Shown piece by piece: positions 56,025-64,000 of a stretch of DNA of 64,000 bases (its first letter is position 1; every line of letters starts with the position of its first letter). Source of the DNA: Reyranella sp. Its GTDB lineage: Bacteria; Pseudomonadota; Alphaproteobacteria; Reyranellales; Reyranellaceae. Under the pieces are notes generated by a model that saw only the letters and a program-made list of their open reading frames with translations, was not told the DNA's origin and ran no database searches. A program made the translations under genes and the position numbers. The stretch spans positions 18,622 through 82,621 of the forward strand of contig NZ_JAUSBN010000061.1 of NCBI RefSeq assembly GCF_030651995.1, in the 5' to 3' direction.

Positions 56025-57140
56025 ATGGCCATGTCGCGCCCCCTGAAGATCGTCACCGTCGCCCTTGCGTTCCTGCTGTCCTCCTTGGCGGGAGCGCGCG
56101 CGCAGGAACCCTGGCGTGCCTATGAAGGGCACGAAGCGATCGAGATCCCCTTCGCCAACGGCCCCATCTCCCGGCATCACGTGCCGGACATCTGGCTCAG
56201 CCTGAATGGCGCGAGGCCACGCCAGTTCGGCATGGACACCGGCTCAACGGGCATCGTGGTCTCGGCCGAGCACTTCATCCCCGGGCCACGCGACGTCTCT
56301 CAGGGCCCGGGCCGGCTGGTCTACAACAGCAGCGGCCGCGTCCTGACCGGCGAGCACTGGATGACGGACGTCGTGATCCGCCGCGACGAGCATACTCCGG
56401 TCGCCACGGCGCGCGTGCAGGTGCTGAGGGTCAACCAGATCACGTGCCTGCAACATGCGCGCGACTGCCGGCCGGAATTCGAGCCGCGCAATGTCAGCTA
56501 CATGGGCATTGGCTTCGATCGCGGTGCTGCGCAGGCGACGGCTGGCAGCACCTCGCCGAAAAACCCCTTCGTGCACCTGGTTTCGCTGGCCTCCGGCCGA
56601 CCTGTGAGCTCGGTGCGGCCAGGCTATGTCGTTACCCGCACCGGCGTGCATCTCGGCATGACACCCGCCCTTACCCGCCACATGGCCTTCGTGAAGCTGA
56701 CGCCCAAGGCGCATCCTCCGGGCGTACCGGATTGGAACGGCGCGCCCATGACTGTCTCGGTCGATGGCGTTTCCGGCCAGGGCACGCTGCTCATGGATAC
56801 CGGCATCAACTACATGTTCCTCTCGCCGCCGGCCGGTACGCGGCTGGAGCGCGGCCGGCGCGCGCCCGAGGGCACGCGGATCGAGCTCTTCATGCCCGAT
56901 CGCCTTCGCCCGCAGCCCGCCTTCTACGAATTCAGGGTCGAGCGGCGCGGCAACCCGCTCCATCCCGAGCGGGTCGAGGTCGTGCACGACGCGACCATCT
57001 TCGTGAACACCAGCCGCATGTTCCTGGAAGGGTTCGACTATCTCTACGATGCCGCCGACGGCTATGTCGGCTACGGCTGGAACGGCCGGGTCAGTCACGA
57101 ATATGGCGGAGTGACGCCGGGCGCCTACGGCGCGCCGTAG
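56025..57140 (+). CDS. Exported protein with two DTG motifs, pepsin-like aspartic protease candidate
   Basis: The protein is 371 residues with a signal peptide ending GARAQ (about 27). Two aspartic-protease motifs are seen: D71-T-G-S in FGMDTGSTGIVVS and D258-T-G in LLMDTGINYMFLS. The 187-residue spacing is close to that of the two catalytic Asp residues of pepsin. Bacterial retropepsin-like proteins usually have one such motif per chain. It follows the Cys-rich exported protein by 5 bp, so the two are probably one operon. Activity is inferred. Confidence 0.6.
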   Translation: MAMSRPLKIVTVALAFLLSSLAGARAQEPWRAYEGHEAIEIPFANGPISRHHVPDIWLSLNGARPRQFGMDTGSTGIVVSAEHFIPGPRDVSQGPGRLVYNSSGRVLTGEHWMTDVVIRRDEHTPVATARVQVLRVNQITCLQHARDCRPEFEPRNVSYMGIGFDRGAAQATAGSTSPKNPFVHLVSLASGRPVSSVRPGYVVTRTGVHLGMTPALTRHMAFVKLTPKAHPPGVPDWNGAPMTVSVDGVSGQGTLLMDTGINYMFLSPPAGTRLERGRRAPEGTRIELFMPDRLRPQPAFYEFRVERRGNPLHPERVEVVHDATIFVNTSRMFLEGFDYLYDAADGYVGYGWNGRVSHEYGGVTPGAYGAP

Positions 57141-57216
57141 ACATAATTGCAGGTTCGTGTCGGGAGCCGGTGGTGTCGTTCGTCCTTGGGATGAACGACC
57201 TCACAAGGAGCCCGAA

Positions 57217-57699
57217 ATGACCGCCATGCCCGCAGACGCCCCCGCAAACGATCGCGAACTCGTCCTTACCCGCCAGATCGACGCCCCGCGCGAGAACGTC
57301 TATCGGTGCTGGACGGAACCGAAGCTGCTGAAGCAGTGGTTCGCGCCCAAGCCCTACGAGACGCCGGTCGTCGAGGTCGACGTGCGCCCCGGCGGCTCCA
57401 ACCTGTTCGTGATGCGCGGACCCGACGGGCAGGACATGCCCAATCGCGGTGTCTATCTCGAGGTCGTGCCCAACGAGCGCCTGGTCGCCACCGACGCCTT
57501 CATCGAGGACTGGCAACCCTCGGCCAAGCCGTTCATGACGTTGATCCTCACCTTCGAGAAGCAAGGCGACAAGACGCTCTACACCGCCCGCGTCCGCCAC
57601 TGGACGGTCGAAGATCGCGAGACCCACGAGAAGATGGGCTTCCACGTGGGCTGGGGCATCTGCACCGACCAGCTCGCCGCCCTGGCCGCGACCCTATAG
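57217..57699 (+). CDS. SRPBCC/AHSA1-domain protein
   Basis: The protein is 160 residues; AAGGAG precedes ATG 57217. The AHSA1 fold is recognised from LVLTRQIDAPRENVYRCWTEPKLLKQWFAP, GSNLFVMRGPDG, GVYLEVVPNERLVATDAF, and the last helix GWGICTDQLAALA. Such proteins bind hydrophobic ligands in a deep cavity, and many are uncharacterised. It is probably a single gene. Confidence 0.88.
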   Translation: MTAMPADAPANDRELVLTRQIDAPRENVYRCWTEPKLLKQWFAPKPYETPVVEVDVRPGGSNLFVMRGPDGQDMPNRGVYLEVVPNERLVATDAFIEDWQPSAKPFMTLILTFEKQGDKTLYTARVRHWTVEDRETHEKMGFHVGWGICTDQLAALAATL

Positions 57700-57767
57700 T
57701 CCGGCAAGCGTCGGTCGCCCGAACGCTGTAGGCTGCCTCCGTTCACGATGACAGGAGGACAGCCGCC

Positions 57768-58313
57768 ATGCCCGCTCACGACCTCGAAGCTCTTTGGGAG
57801 GAGCATTGCCGCCACGAATTCGAGACCCGCGACGTCGATGCGACGATGGCGACCATGGTCGCGGCACCGTATGTGAATCACATCCCGACCATGACGGGCG
57901 GAGTGGGACACGATCAGCTCAAGCGCTTCTACAAGTACCATTTCATCGGCAATAATCCCCCCGACACGGAGCTCCGCCCGGTGAGCCGCACGATCGGCGC
58001 AGACCAGATCGTCGACGAAATGGTGTTCAGCTTCACGCACACCAGTAGCGTGGACTGGATGCTCCCGGGCATCGCACCGACCGGCCGCAGAGTGGAAATT
58101 CCGCTGGTTGCCATCGTCCGTTTCGTCGATGGCAAGGTCGCCCACGAGCACATCTACTGGGACCAGGCGTCGGTTCTCGTACAAGTCGGCCTGCTCGACC
58201 CGAAAGGACTGCCGGTCGCCGGCATCGAAACGGCGCGCAAGGTCCTCGACAATGCACAGCCCAGCAACGCGCTCATGGCCCGCTGGGCCTCGAGCGAAGG
58301 CAAGCCGATCTAG
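57768..58313 (+). CDS. SnoaL/NTF2-like protein
   Basis: The protein is 181 residues. An NTF2-like fold is suggested by the N-terminal helix (LWEEHCRHEFETRDVDATMATM), AAPYVNHIPTMTGGVG and the paired strands VAIVRFVDGKVAHEHIYWDQASVLVQVG. Similar proteins occur with dienelactone hydrolases and polyketide cyclases. The function is not assigned. Confidence 0.8.
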   Translation: MPAHDLEALWEEHCRHEFETRDVDATMATMVAAPYVNHIPTMTGGVGHDQLKRFYKYHFIGNNPPDTELRPVSRTIGADQIVDEMVFSFTHTSSVDWMLPGIAPTGRRVEIPLVAIVRFVDGKVAHEHIYWDQASVLVQVGLLDPKGLPVAGIETARKVLDNAQPSNALMARWASSEGKPI

Positions 58314-58380
58314 CCTCTTGCAATCTGGATGCAACGCTCGCGTCCGCCGGTGGTTGACCTGGGAACACCCGGAGGACCAC

Positions 58381-58662
58381 ATGATTGGCAAGTCCCTGAT
58401 CGCTCTATTCGCCTGCTCTGCGATGGCGGCAGCCGCTTGCGCGCAATCGCCAAGTAGCGGCGGCGCCTCCAGCGGCGGCATGTCGACATCGCCGGCCCCC
58501 GCCGGCACCTCGCCGACCGTTCCGCCGCCGCCCGCGGCTCCGCCGGCGAGCGGCAGCGTGCCTGTCAGCCCCCTGCCCTCGTCGCCCGGTGCTCCGAGCG
58601 CAGGACAACCGGGCGTCGGCTCCGATACGGGCCGTCAGGCGCCGCCCGCCGGAACCCGGTGA
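58381..58662 (+). CDS. Small secreted Pro/Ser/Gly-rich protein
   Basis: The protein is 93 residues. A signal peptide (MIGKSLIALFACSAMAAAACA) is followed only by low-complexity sequence rich in Pro, Ser, Gly and Ala. The Cys in AAAC could be lipidated, although the -3 residue is not the usual Leu. It is likely periplasmic or surface-exposed, with no fold expected. Confidence 0.65.
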   Translation: MIGKSLIALFACSAMAAAACAQSPSSGGASSGGMSTSPAPAGTSPTVPPPPAAPPASGSVPVSPLPSSPGAPSAGQPGVGSDTGRQAPPAGTR

Positions 58663-58804
58663 GGGTCGGCGCTACGCACCATCATATTGGCCTTGAGCAC
58701 GATGGCCTCGTAAGCGCTTGCGCTCGGCGACGGGCCATGCGCTGTCGAGAAATTCGCCCACGGTGTGCGGAACCCGCGTCGCAAACGCGCTATACAGCCT
58801 TGGC

Positions 58805-59683
58805 ATGATCCTGCCGCTGCACAAGACCATCGTCGGAATTATCAGGCGCCTCCCGCTCCCGGCCGCACGCTTCGCGTTCCGCGGCTACAACAAGGCGCTG
58901 CGCATGCTGAAGCCCGAACATCTCGCCACGACCTATTTTGGTGCACGCATCTATTGCAACCCGCTCGACCTGATCCAACGGATGATCCTTCACTTCGGCG
59001 TGTGGGAACCGGACGTTTCGCGGGTCATCGAGCAGAATCTGGCGCCGGGCGACGTCTTCGTCGATGTCGGCGCCAACATCGGCTACGACACGCTGCTGGC
59101 CTCTTCCCGCGTCGGACCCGCGGGCAAGGTCGTCGCGGTCGAGGCGTCGCCGCGCACTTTCGCGCTCCTGCAGCGCAACCTCGCGGCCAACTCCACTTCG
59201 TCCAACGTCCGTGCGGTGAATGCGGCGGTTTCCGATCAACCGGGCACTCTCGAACTCTATGAAGTCAACACGGGCAACATCGGCGCGGCCACCACGCTGG
59301 CCTCACGCGGCGGCACGCTCATGGCCTCGGTTGAAGCCTTGCCACTGGACAAGATCCTGACGCCGGAAGAACGCTCGCGGCTGCGACTCATCAAGATGGA
59401 TGTCGAGGGTGCCGAGCCGCCGATCCTGCGCCATCTGCTGGAGCATCTCTCGACCTACCCGGCAACCCTGGACATCGTGGTCGAGGCGACTCCCGATGAC
59501 GATCCCGAAGCGTGGCGCGACGTCTTCGACCGGATGCGTGCCGCAGGGTTCTCGGCCTGGGCGATCGACAACGACTACGAACTCGAATGGTACCTGCGCT
59601 GGCGTCGGCCGTCGGCGCTGCACCGCATCGACACCATGCCTGTACGCCAGCAGGACCTGCTGTTCACGCGACGCCCGCGTTAG
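58805..59683 (+). CDS. FkbM-family methyltransferase
   Basis: ATG 58805 gives 292 residues. The SAM-binding motif is VFVDVGANIGYDTLLASS (about 98-115), followed by VVAVEASPRTFALLQRNLAAN and the FkbM-typical IKMDVEGAEPPIL. These enzymes O-methylate sugars or other small molecules. No polysaccharide genes lie nearby. It overlaps the convergent serine hydrolase gene by 4 bp. Confidence 0.9.
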   Translation: MILPLHKTIVGIIRRLPLPAARFAFRGYNKALRMLKPEHLATTYFGARIYCNPLDLIQRMILHFGVWEPDVSRVIEQNLAPGDVFVDVGANIGYDTLLASSRVGPAGKVVAVEASPRTFALLQRNLAANSTSSNVRAVNAAVSDQPGTLELYEVNTGNIGAATTLASRGGTLMASVEALPLDKILTPEERSRLRLIKMDVEGAEPPILRHLLEHLSTYPATLDIVVEATPDDDPEAWRDVFDRMRAAGFSAWAIDNDYELEWYLRWRRPSALHRIDTMPVRQQDLLFTRRPR

Positions 59684-60831
59684 ACCATGCTCGCCAGCAC
59701 CGCCTCCCGCAGCACACGCAGGGACGGCACCCACTGGTCGGGCGTGTCGTAGTTGCCGGCCGTTACCGCCACCACGAGGTCCATACCGGGGAATACCCAG
59801 AGGCGCTGGCCGCCATTGCCGTAGGCACCCTGGAAGCGTTCGAGGCGATTGCGGTTCCACCGCGGGCCGGACGGAACAGAGAACGCCATGTCGCCCATGT
59901 ACCACTGGTAGCCATAGCGGCGGACCTCGTCGCAGCTCACATACTGTGTCGTAGCGCGCACGATCCAGTCCTTCGGGATGATGCGCCTTCCATCGATCTC
60001 CCCGCCTTGCAGGACCAGTTGTCCGATCCTCGCCAGGTCACGCGGCCGCAGGCGCAGGCCGGATGCCGCGAAGGCATCGCCCTTCTCGTCCGTCAACCAC
60101 TCGCTGGGACCGAAATCCAGCGGCTCGAACAGGGCCTCGCGCGCGAAATCGTGCAGGCTCCTGCCGGTTCCCTCGACGATCATCCGCCCGAGCAGCGCCG
60201 TAGCGCCGCCGCTATAGACCCAGCGCGTGCCGGGTTCGAACACCACGGGCCGGCCGAGCACGTAGCGATAGCGATCAGGTGCGCGATCCATCTCGATCTC
60301 GCTGTTGGTCGGATCGGTGTAGGGCACACCGAGCTCGTCCCAGTCGGTGCCCATGGTCATGGTGAGCACGTGATGGACTGTCCACTGCGCGCGCGCCGGA
60401 TCGCCCGCGAGATCGGCATGGGCCGGGAAGGACGAGAGAAGCGGCGCCTCGGGCGGCGGCACCTTCCCCTGCGAGAGCGCGAGTCCATACAGCAGGCCGA
60501 CGATGCTCTTCGAGACCGAGCGCAGATCGTGCAGCGTATCGGGCCCGAAGGCGACGGTACCCAGCGACCGGCCGCGCGCATGGTCGGTGCCCGCGAAGTA
60601 GCGTTCGAGCAGCAGCTTGCCGTGGCGCGCAACCAGGACGGCATGGACGTTCCAGATGCGCTTGTCCGCGATCAGACGATCGAGCCTGGCAGAGAGGTCA
60701 GGCGCGAAGCCCGCCGCCTCAGGAGACTGAGTTTGCCAGGACGGCGGTTGAGCGGACGAAATCGACGGCGCCATGAGCATCGCTCCAAGCGATAAAAGTA
60801 AAAGCCGACGGTCTGGATGACGGACTGTCAT
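59680..60831 (-). CDS. Exported beta-lactamase-fold serine hydrolase (CubicO-like)
   Basis: The protein is 383 residues from ATG 60831. The N-terminus (RLLLLSLGAMLMAPSISSAQ) is a signal peptide. Penicillin-binding-type motifs are S-x-x-K in RSVSKSIVG (about residue 107) and Y-S-G in RWVYSGGATAL. The family covers esterases, D-aminopeptidases and 6-aminohexanoate-dimer hydrolases as well as class C lactamases, so a resistance role should not be assumed. Confidence 0.88.
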   Translation of the reverse strand: MTVRHPDRRLLLLSLGAMLMAPSISSAQPPSWQTQSPEAAGFAPDLSARLDRLIADKRIWNVHAVLVARHGKLLLERYFAGTDHARGRSLGTVAFGPDTLHDLRSVSKSIVGLLYGLALSQGKVPPPEAPLLSSFPAHADLAGDPARAQWTVHHVLTMTMGTDWDELGVPYTDPTNSEIEMDRAPDRYRYVLGRPVVFEPGTRWVYSGGATALLGRMIVEGTGRSLHDFAREALFEPLDFGPSEWLTDEKGDAFAASGLRLRPRDLARIGQLVLQGGEIDGRRIIPKDWIVRATTQYVSCDEVRRYGYQWYMGDMAFSVPSGPRWNRNRLERFQGAYGNGGQRLWVFPGMDLVVAVTAGNYDTPDQWVPSLRVLREAVLASMV

Positions 60832-60939
60832 GGTCCTCACGCTATCATGCCAGCGTGCGCGGCGCCGTTACACGAGAGAAGCCCCACGAGGCACCGAAGC
60901 TGCACCCCGACAACGTCGGGCCTTACGGACTGAAGTGAG

Positions 60940-61461
60940 TCAGGTTCGTCCCCACAATCTCATCAGCGGACCGTCAGTGCCCGCGACAGGATCCAATTCC
61001 GGCAAGGGAACCGCGGCCACAGCACGTCGGGCCGCCTCCCTCCCCATATCGCCCGGCCGCTTCTGGTCGAAACGACCGTTGCGCGGATAGGCACCGATGA
61101 CCAGCAGATCGGCGCTGGCGTCGAGGCGCTGGTGTCCCGTCCCCGCCGGCAGAACCACGACATCGCCGGCAGCAACGTCGAAGGCACGACCGCCGGCACC
61201 TCCGAACTGCACGGTGGCACGGCCAGCGGCGATGCCAAGCACCTCATGCGTCCCGGTATGAAAGTGCAGGAAAGGATGAATGCCGTTTTGCCAGCCATCG
61301 CCCCAGCCATGCCTGGCGAAGAGGCCCTCGAACCAGGCCGCTGCGTCACGTCGCTCTCTTGCCGGCATGACGTCGCGGTACAGCAACACCGGCAGGGCTG
61401 GATTGTTCGGCGTCTCGTCGTCGCCCTTGAACGGAAACGCCAGGGGGTCAGCCATTTTCAT
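60940..61461 (-). CDS. Cupin-domain protein
   Basis: The protein is 173 residues from ATG 61461 (ATG 61455 is also possible). A single cupin barrel is seen: HFHTGTHEVLGIAAGRATVQFGG for motif 1 and VAAGDVVVLPAGTGHQRL for motif 2, with His residues that could bind a metal. It resembles YjlB-type cupins. The function is unknown. Confidence 0.85.
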   Translation of the reverse strand: MKMADPLAFPFKGDDETPNNPALPVLLYRDVMPARERRDAAAWFEGLFARHGWGDGWQNGIHPFLHFHTGTHEVLGIAAGRATVQFGGAGGRAFDVAAGDVVVLPAGTGHQRLDASADLLVIGAYPRNGRFDQKRPGDMGREAARRAVAAVPLPELDPVAGTDGPLMRLWGRT

Positions 61462-61541
61462 GGCCGGATTGCATACCCACGGGCCGCCCCTGGCAACCAT
61501 CGCCCCCCGCGCGGGTTGTAGGGGACCCGAAGGAGAACGAC

Positions 61542-62048
61542 ATGCGCCATCAGGTCCTGCCCGCGACCTCGCAGGACGTCGCTTGCCTTGCGACAATGCT
61601 GGAGGATGCACCCGGCTATCTCGACTGGCCCGAGAAAGAACCCGGTGATCGCCTGCTGGAGGCTTGTGCCTTCAGCACGCAGATATGGGCGGCCCGCAGG
61701 TTGAGCGATGGTTCGACCAGCGCGCTCTGGGGCGTGACACCTCGTCTCGACAATCCCGATGTGGGCTATCTCTGGATGCTGGCATCCGCCACATTCGACA
61801 GCGATTCGCGTGAATTCGCCATGCTGTGTCGGCTCGTGTTCGCCGAGATGCTCGACCAGTTTCCACGAATCGAGCAGTTCATCGATGCCCGCAGCGATCG
61901 TATGATCGATCTCCTGCGCGGCCTCGGCTTCACCATCGGCCAAGCCCGGCGGCAGCCCGGATCGCCGGACATCCTGCACCACGTTTGGCTGGAATCCGAA
62001 CAACTCCGCCCCCCGTCGAGACATCCGAGCGGCATGACGATCCACTGA
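61542..62048 (+). CDS. GNAT-like acetyltransferase-type protein
   Basis: The protein is 168 residues; GAAGGAG precedes the ATG. The fold is suggested by VGYLWMLASATFDSDSREFAMLCRLVFAEMLDQFPRIEQFI and a C-terminal LRGLGFTIGQARRQ, with the spacing of phage-type acetyltransferases. The usual Q/RxxGxG/A motif is not clear, so the assignment is tentative. Confidence 0.5.
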   Translation: MRHQVLPATSQDVACLATMLEDAPGYLDWPEKEPGDRLLEACAFSTQIWAARRLSDGSTSALWGVTPRLDNPDVGYLWMLASATFDSDSREFAMLCRLVFAEMLDQFPRIEQFIDARSDRMIDLLRGLGFTIGQARRQPGSPDILHHVWLESEQLRPPSRHPSGMTIH

Positions 62049-62076
62049 TCGTCGACACAAACTCGCAAAATAGAAA

Positions 62077-62103
62077 GCCCCGCCGCCATTTCAGGCGCGG
62101 GGC
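62077..62103 (-). terminator. Possible hairpin terminator
   Basis: GCCCCGC and GCGGGGC form a 7-bp GC stem, with a TTTCTATTTT tail when read on the minus strand. No minus-strand gene needs it, so it may act on the plus strand without a good T run. The rest of 62104-62318 should hold the RiPP promoter, but I cannot place it. Confidence 0.35.
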
Positions 62104-62318
62104 CAGGTCGAGTACGCGATCCATCTGTCTTCGGTCACCATTACATCCGTGGCTCACCGAGGCAAACACCTCGCGGCCACTCGACCGCTAGTGCCAAACG
62201 GATATGGGCGTCCGATCCTGAACTTCAAGGGGCCCCCACGCGCGGCGCCGATTTCGTCGTTTTTAATTTGCGAATAGATCGCACCTCAGCCTAACGTAAT
62301 CACCTTCAGGGAGAGCCT

Positions 62319-62651
62319 ATGACCCACGATCGTCGTTCGTTGCGCGCGCTCGCTCAACTGCTGCCGTCGGGAGCGTTGGGACTTTCGGTCGGCCTGGCGG
62401 CTGCCGATGCGGCCGCCACGACAACTCCCGAACCTGACGGTGGGAAACCTTCGGTCGCCGTGCGCCTGGAGTCGCTTCGCACCGATGTCTCGGGCGCGAT
62501 CGAGCAGTACCGTCGGGACGGTGAACCCTTCGTTGCGGTCGATCCCGAGCAGCTCCTTGCCTGGTGGGGCAATGGCGGCTGGCGCAACGGGGGGTGGCGC
62601 AACGGTGGCTGGGGGAACGGCGGTTGGCATAACGGCTGGCACAACTGGTGA
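62319..62651 (+). CDS. grrA: GrrA/OscA-type RiPP precursor with six W-x-N core motifs
   Basis: The protein is 110 residues, with a GGGAGAG site before the ATG. Residues 1-32 are a basic, then hydrophobic leader with twin Arg (DRRSLRALAQLL), signal-peptide-like. A helical, polar region follows to about residue 80. The C-terminal core (82-110) is Gly/Asn-rich with six aromatic-x-Asn units: W83-G-N, W88-R-N, W93-R-N, W98-G-N, W103-H-N and W107-H-N, then a final W110. Known GrrA/OscA peptides receive Trp/Phe-to-Asn three-residue cyclophanes from the linked radical SAM enzyme. Its TGA overlaps the maturase GTG. Confidence 0.88.
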   Translation: MTHDRRSLRALAQLLPSGALGLSVGLAAADAAATTTPEPDGGKPSVAVRLESLRTDVSGAIEQYRRDGEPFVAVDPEQLLAWWGNGGWRNGGWRNGGWGNGGWHNGWHNW

Positions 62652-63847
62652 CCGTGACCGCCACGCCCGAAATCGGCATGGTGGTCGTGCAGCCGACGGC
62701 CTTCTGCAATATCGCCTGCACCTACTGCTATCTGCCCGACCGCTCGAACAAGCACGTGATCGCCCAGTCGACGGTGACACGGCTGTTCGAGCAGATCTTC
62801 GCGTCGGGCTGGTCTTGCCCGGAGATCACCGTGATCTGGCATGCCGGTGAACCGCTGGTGGTGCCGGTTTCCTTCTATCGCGAGGCCTTCGCGACCATCG
62901 AGCGGATGCGGCCGGCCTCGGTCCACGTCAAGCATTCCTTCCAGACCAATGGCACGCTGATCGACGCCGAGTGGTGCGCCCTTTTCAAGGACTGGAGTGT
63001 CGGCGTCGGGGTGAGCCTCGACGGGCCGCGCGAATTGCACGACCTTCACCGCAAGAGCCGCAGCGGCAAGGGCACCTTCGACAAGACCATCGCCGGCATC
63101 CGGTCCTTGCGTGAAAATCACGTCGATTTCCACGTGATCTCGGTCCTGTCGCATACCAGCCTCGACCAGCCGGAAGAGTTGCTCGATTTCTACCTTTCCG
63201 AAGGGATCGACCAGATCTGCTTCAACGTCGAGGAGTCCGAAGGCGATCATGTCTCGAGCCTGTTCCATGGCCCCGAGCTGCGAATACGCTATGCCGCCTT
63301 CCTGCGGAGCTTCTGGCATCTCGCTCGCCAAAGTGGACGGGTCCGCTTCGTCCGCGAAATCGATCTTGCGCTGCCGCGCCTGTTCCGGCCCGAAGGCGTG
63401 CCGGCGCGCAACATCCAGGTCGAGCCGCTGGCAATGCTGAACCTCGACAGCCACGGCAACGTCTCGAGCTTCTCGCCCGAGTTGCTGGGGCTGAAGAACA
63501 AGGACTATCGCGACTTCCTCCTGGGCAACATCAACTTCCAGTCCCTTCAGGAAATCCGCGACACCTGTCTGGCGTCGGCGCTCTACCGCGACATCACTGC
63601 GGGCGTGCAGGCCTGCAGCCGATCCTGCGACTACTTCTCGGTGTGCGGCGGCGGCGCGCCGGTCAACAAGCTGTTCGAGAACGGCAGCTTCACCGGCACC
63701 GAAACCTCGTACTGCACGCTGACGCAGATGGTCCCGACGGACCTGATCCTCGAAGCCTACGATCGCCTCGCGTACCGCCCGGCTACGGAGGCTCCGCGGC
63801 CCGTCGCCTCCCTATCGCCTGTTCATAGCGGCGACACCGCCGCTTAG
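62648..63847 (+). CDS. grrM: Radical SAM/SPASM cyclophane-forming maturase (GrrM/OscB-like)
   Basis: GTG 62648 overlaps the precursor stop, so translation is coupled; the protein is 399 residues. The radical SAM cluster motif is C20-x3-C24-x2-C27 (CNIACTYCY). The SPASM region near the C-terminus has CSRSCDYFSVCGGGAPVNKLF and a later Cys in ETSYC, for auxiliary iron-sulfur clusters. This arrangement matches the GrrM family, which crosslinks the aromatic ring of W/F to the Asn two residues later. It should modify the upstream precursor. Confidence 0.9.
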   Translation: MTVTATPEIGMVVVQPTAFCNIACTYCYLPDRSNKHVIAQSTVTRLFEQIFASGWSCPEITVIWHAGEPLVVPVSFYREAFATIERMRPASVHVKHSFQTNGTLIDAEWCALFKDWSVGVGVSLDGPRELHDLHRKSRSGKGTFDKTIAGIRSLRENHVDFHVISVLSHTSLDQPEELLDFYLSEGIDQICFNVEESEGDHVSSLFHGPELRIRYAAFLRSFWHLARQSGRVRFVREIDLALPRLFRPEGVPARNIQVEPLAMLNLDSHGNVSSFSPELLGLKNKDYRDFLLGNINFQSLQEIRDTCLASALYRDITAGVQACSRSCDYFSVCGGGAPVNKLFENGSFTGTETSYCTLTQMVPTDLILEAYDRLAYRPATEAPRPVASLSPVHSGDTAA

Positions 63848-63861
63848 CCGTCGAGGAAACC

Positions 63862-64000
63862 ATGACCCGCAAGAAGCTCTTCGCCCTCGCCTCCCTGGTT
63901 GCCGCCGGCACGATGCTGGGCGGACTTACCGCCGGTGCGCAGCAACAGGCTCCACAAGCCGCGCCGTCGACGCCGAAGGATGCCGGGCCGACGCCGGGCG
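63862..64000 (+). CDS. Third RiPP-operon gene, exported protein, partial
   Basis: The ATG at 63862 follows GAGGAA and lies 14 bp after the maturase stop, so it belongs to the same operon. Only 46 residues are visible before the edge: a signal peptide (MTRKKLFALASLVAAGTMLG onward, ending TAGAQQQ) and a Pro/Ala-rich stretch. Known grr loci often carry an exported orphan binding-protein-like GrrP here, but what is visible cannot confirm that. Confidence 0.6.
   Translation, partial: MTRKKLFALASLVAAGTMLGGLTAGAQQQAPQAAPSTPKDAGPTPG

Noticed and set aside
59680..60831. Antibiotic-resistance beta-lactamase
   Set aside because: The SxxK and YSG motifs are shared by many esterase-type CubicO proteins; nothing specific to class C lactamases, such as a linked AmpR-type regulator, is present.

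Overview
This is a GC-rich stretch of bacterial chromosome, gene-dense on both strands, with no rRNA, tRNA, phage, IS element or CRISPR array that I can see. The gene content suggests a heterotrophic alphaproteobacterium, possibly Reyranella-like within or near Rhodospirillales/Hyphomicrobiales. The pointers are several isopenicillin-N-synthase-like dioxygenases, a Bug-type solute-binding protein, AlkK-like acyl-CoA ligases, enolase-superfamily enzymes and Hcn/Sox-like FAD dehydrogenases. The organism is inferred; no marker gene is present.

Layout. 1-2.3 kb: a partial DUF917 gene diverges from an AroM domain fused to a LuxR-type HTH, followed by a bestrophin-like (DUF4239) membrane protein. 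2.4-8.5 kb: a co-directional run of a 2OG-Fe(II) oxygenase, an orphan peptide/nickel-type solute-binding protein, two paralogous MHS-type transporters and an exported amidohydrolase. 8.5-12.6 kb (minus): a persulfide dioxygenase-rhodanese fusion, an aldo/keto reductase and an MscS-type channel. 12.7-19.9 kb: two paralogous acyl-CoA ligases bracket a DUF1772 gene, two tandem 2OG oxygenases, a VOC-like remnant and an enolase-superfamily enzyme. 19.9-24 kb: ArsR/SmtB regulator with CDF transporter, a deletion scar joining two truncated genes (EamA transporter and WYL regulator), a split chromate transporter and a TauD-family dioxygenase. 24-29 kb: DHFR-like protein, fasciclin protein, a second enolase-superfamily enzyme, amidase and Bug protein. 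29-32.6 kb: patatin lipoprotein, TetR and SDR in one operon, divergent from a membrane protein across two identical 15-bp palindromes. 32.7-38.2 kb: beta-oxidation pair (multifunctional FadB/J-like protein plus thiolase), ZIP transporter and FMN-dependent hydroxyacid oxidase. 38.4-41.2 kb: 2OG oxygenase, phytanoyl-CoA-type dioxygenase and GST. 41.3-46.8 kb (minus): an HcnABC/amine-dehydrogenase-like gene set with two FAD beta-type subunits, a histidine phosphatase and an RlmM-like methyltransferase. 47-51.7 kb: two tandem membrane Ser/Thr kinases with periplasmic peptidoglycan-binding-like domains and a repeated two-cysteine module. 52-54.3 kb: a molybdenum hydroxylase large subunit interrupted by an in-frame TAG. 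54.3-62 kb: small unknown proteins, an exported protein with two DTG aspartic-protease motifs, SRPBCC, SnoaL-like, FkbM methyltransferase, serine hydrolase, cupin and acetyltransferase-like genes. 62.3-64 kb: a RiPP locus of the GrrA/GrrM (OscA/OscB) type, with a Trp-x-Asn repeat precursor, a radical SAM/SPASM maturase and a third exported protein cut by the window edge.

How it works together. Much of the window reads as scavenging of organic acids, amides, amines and fatty acids: importers, oxygenases, amidases, CoA ligases and beta-oxidation. It also holds metal and sulfur homeostasis genes and an envelope-signalling kinase pair. The most distinctive system is the cyclophane-type RiPP locus at the right end. 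A family of inverted-repeat elements (GTCATCC...GGATGAC arms) sits in five intergenic spaces.
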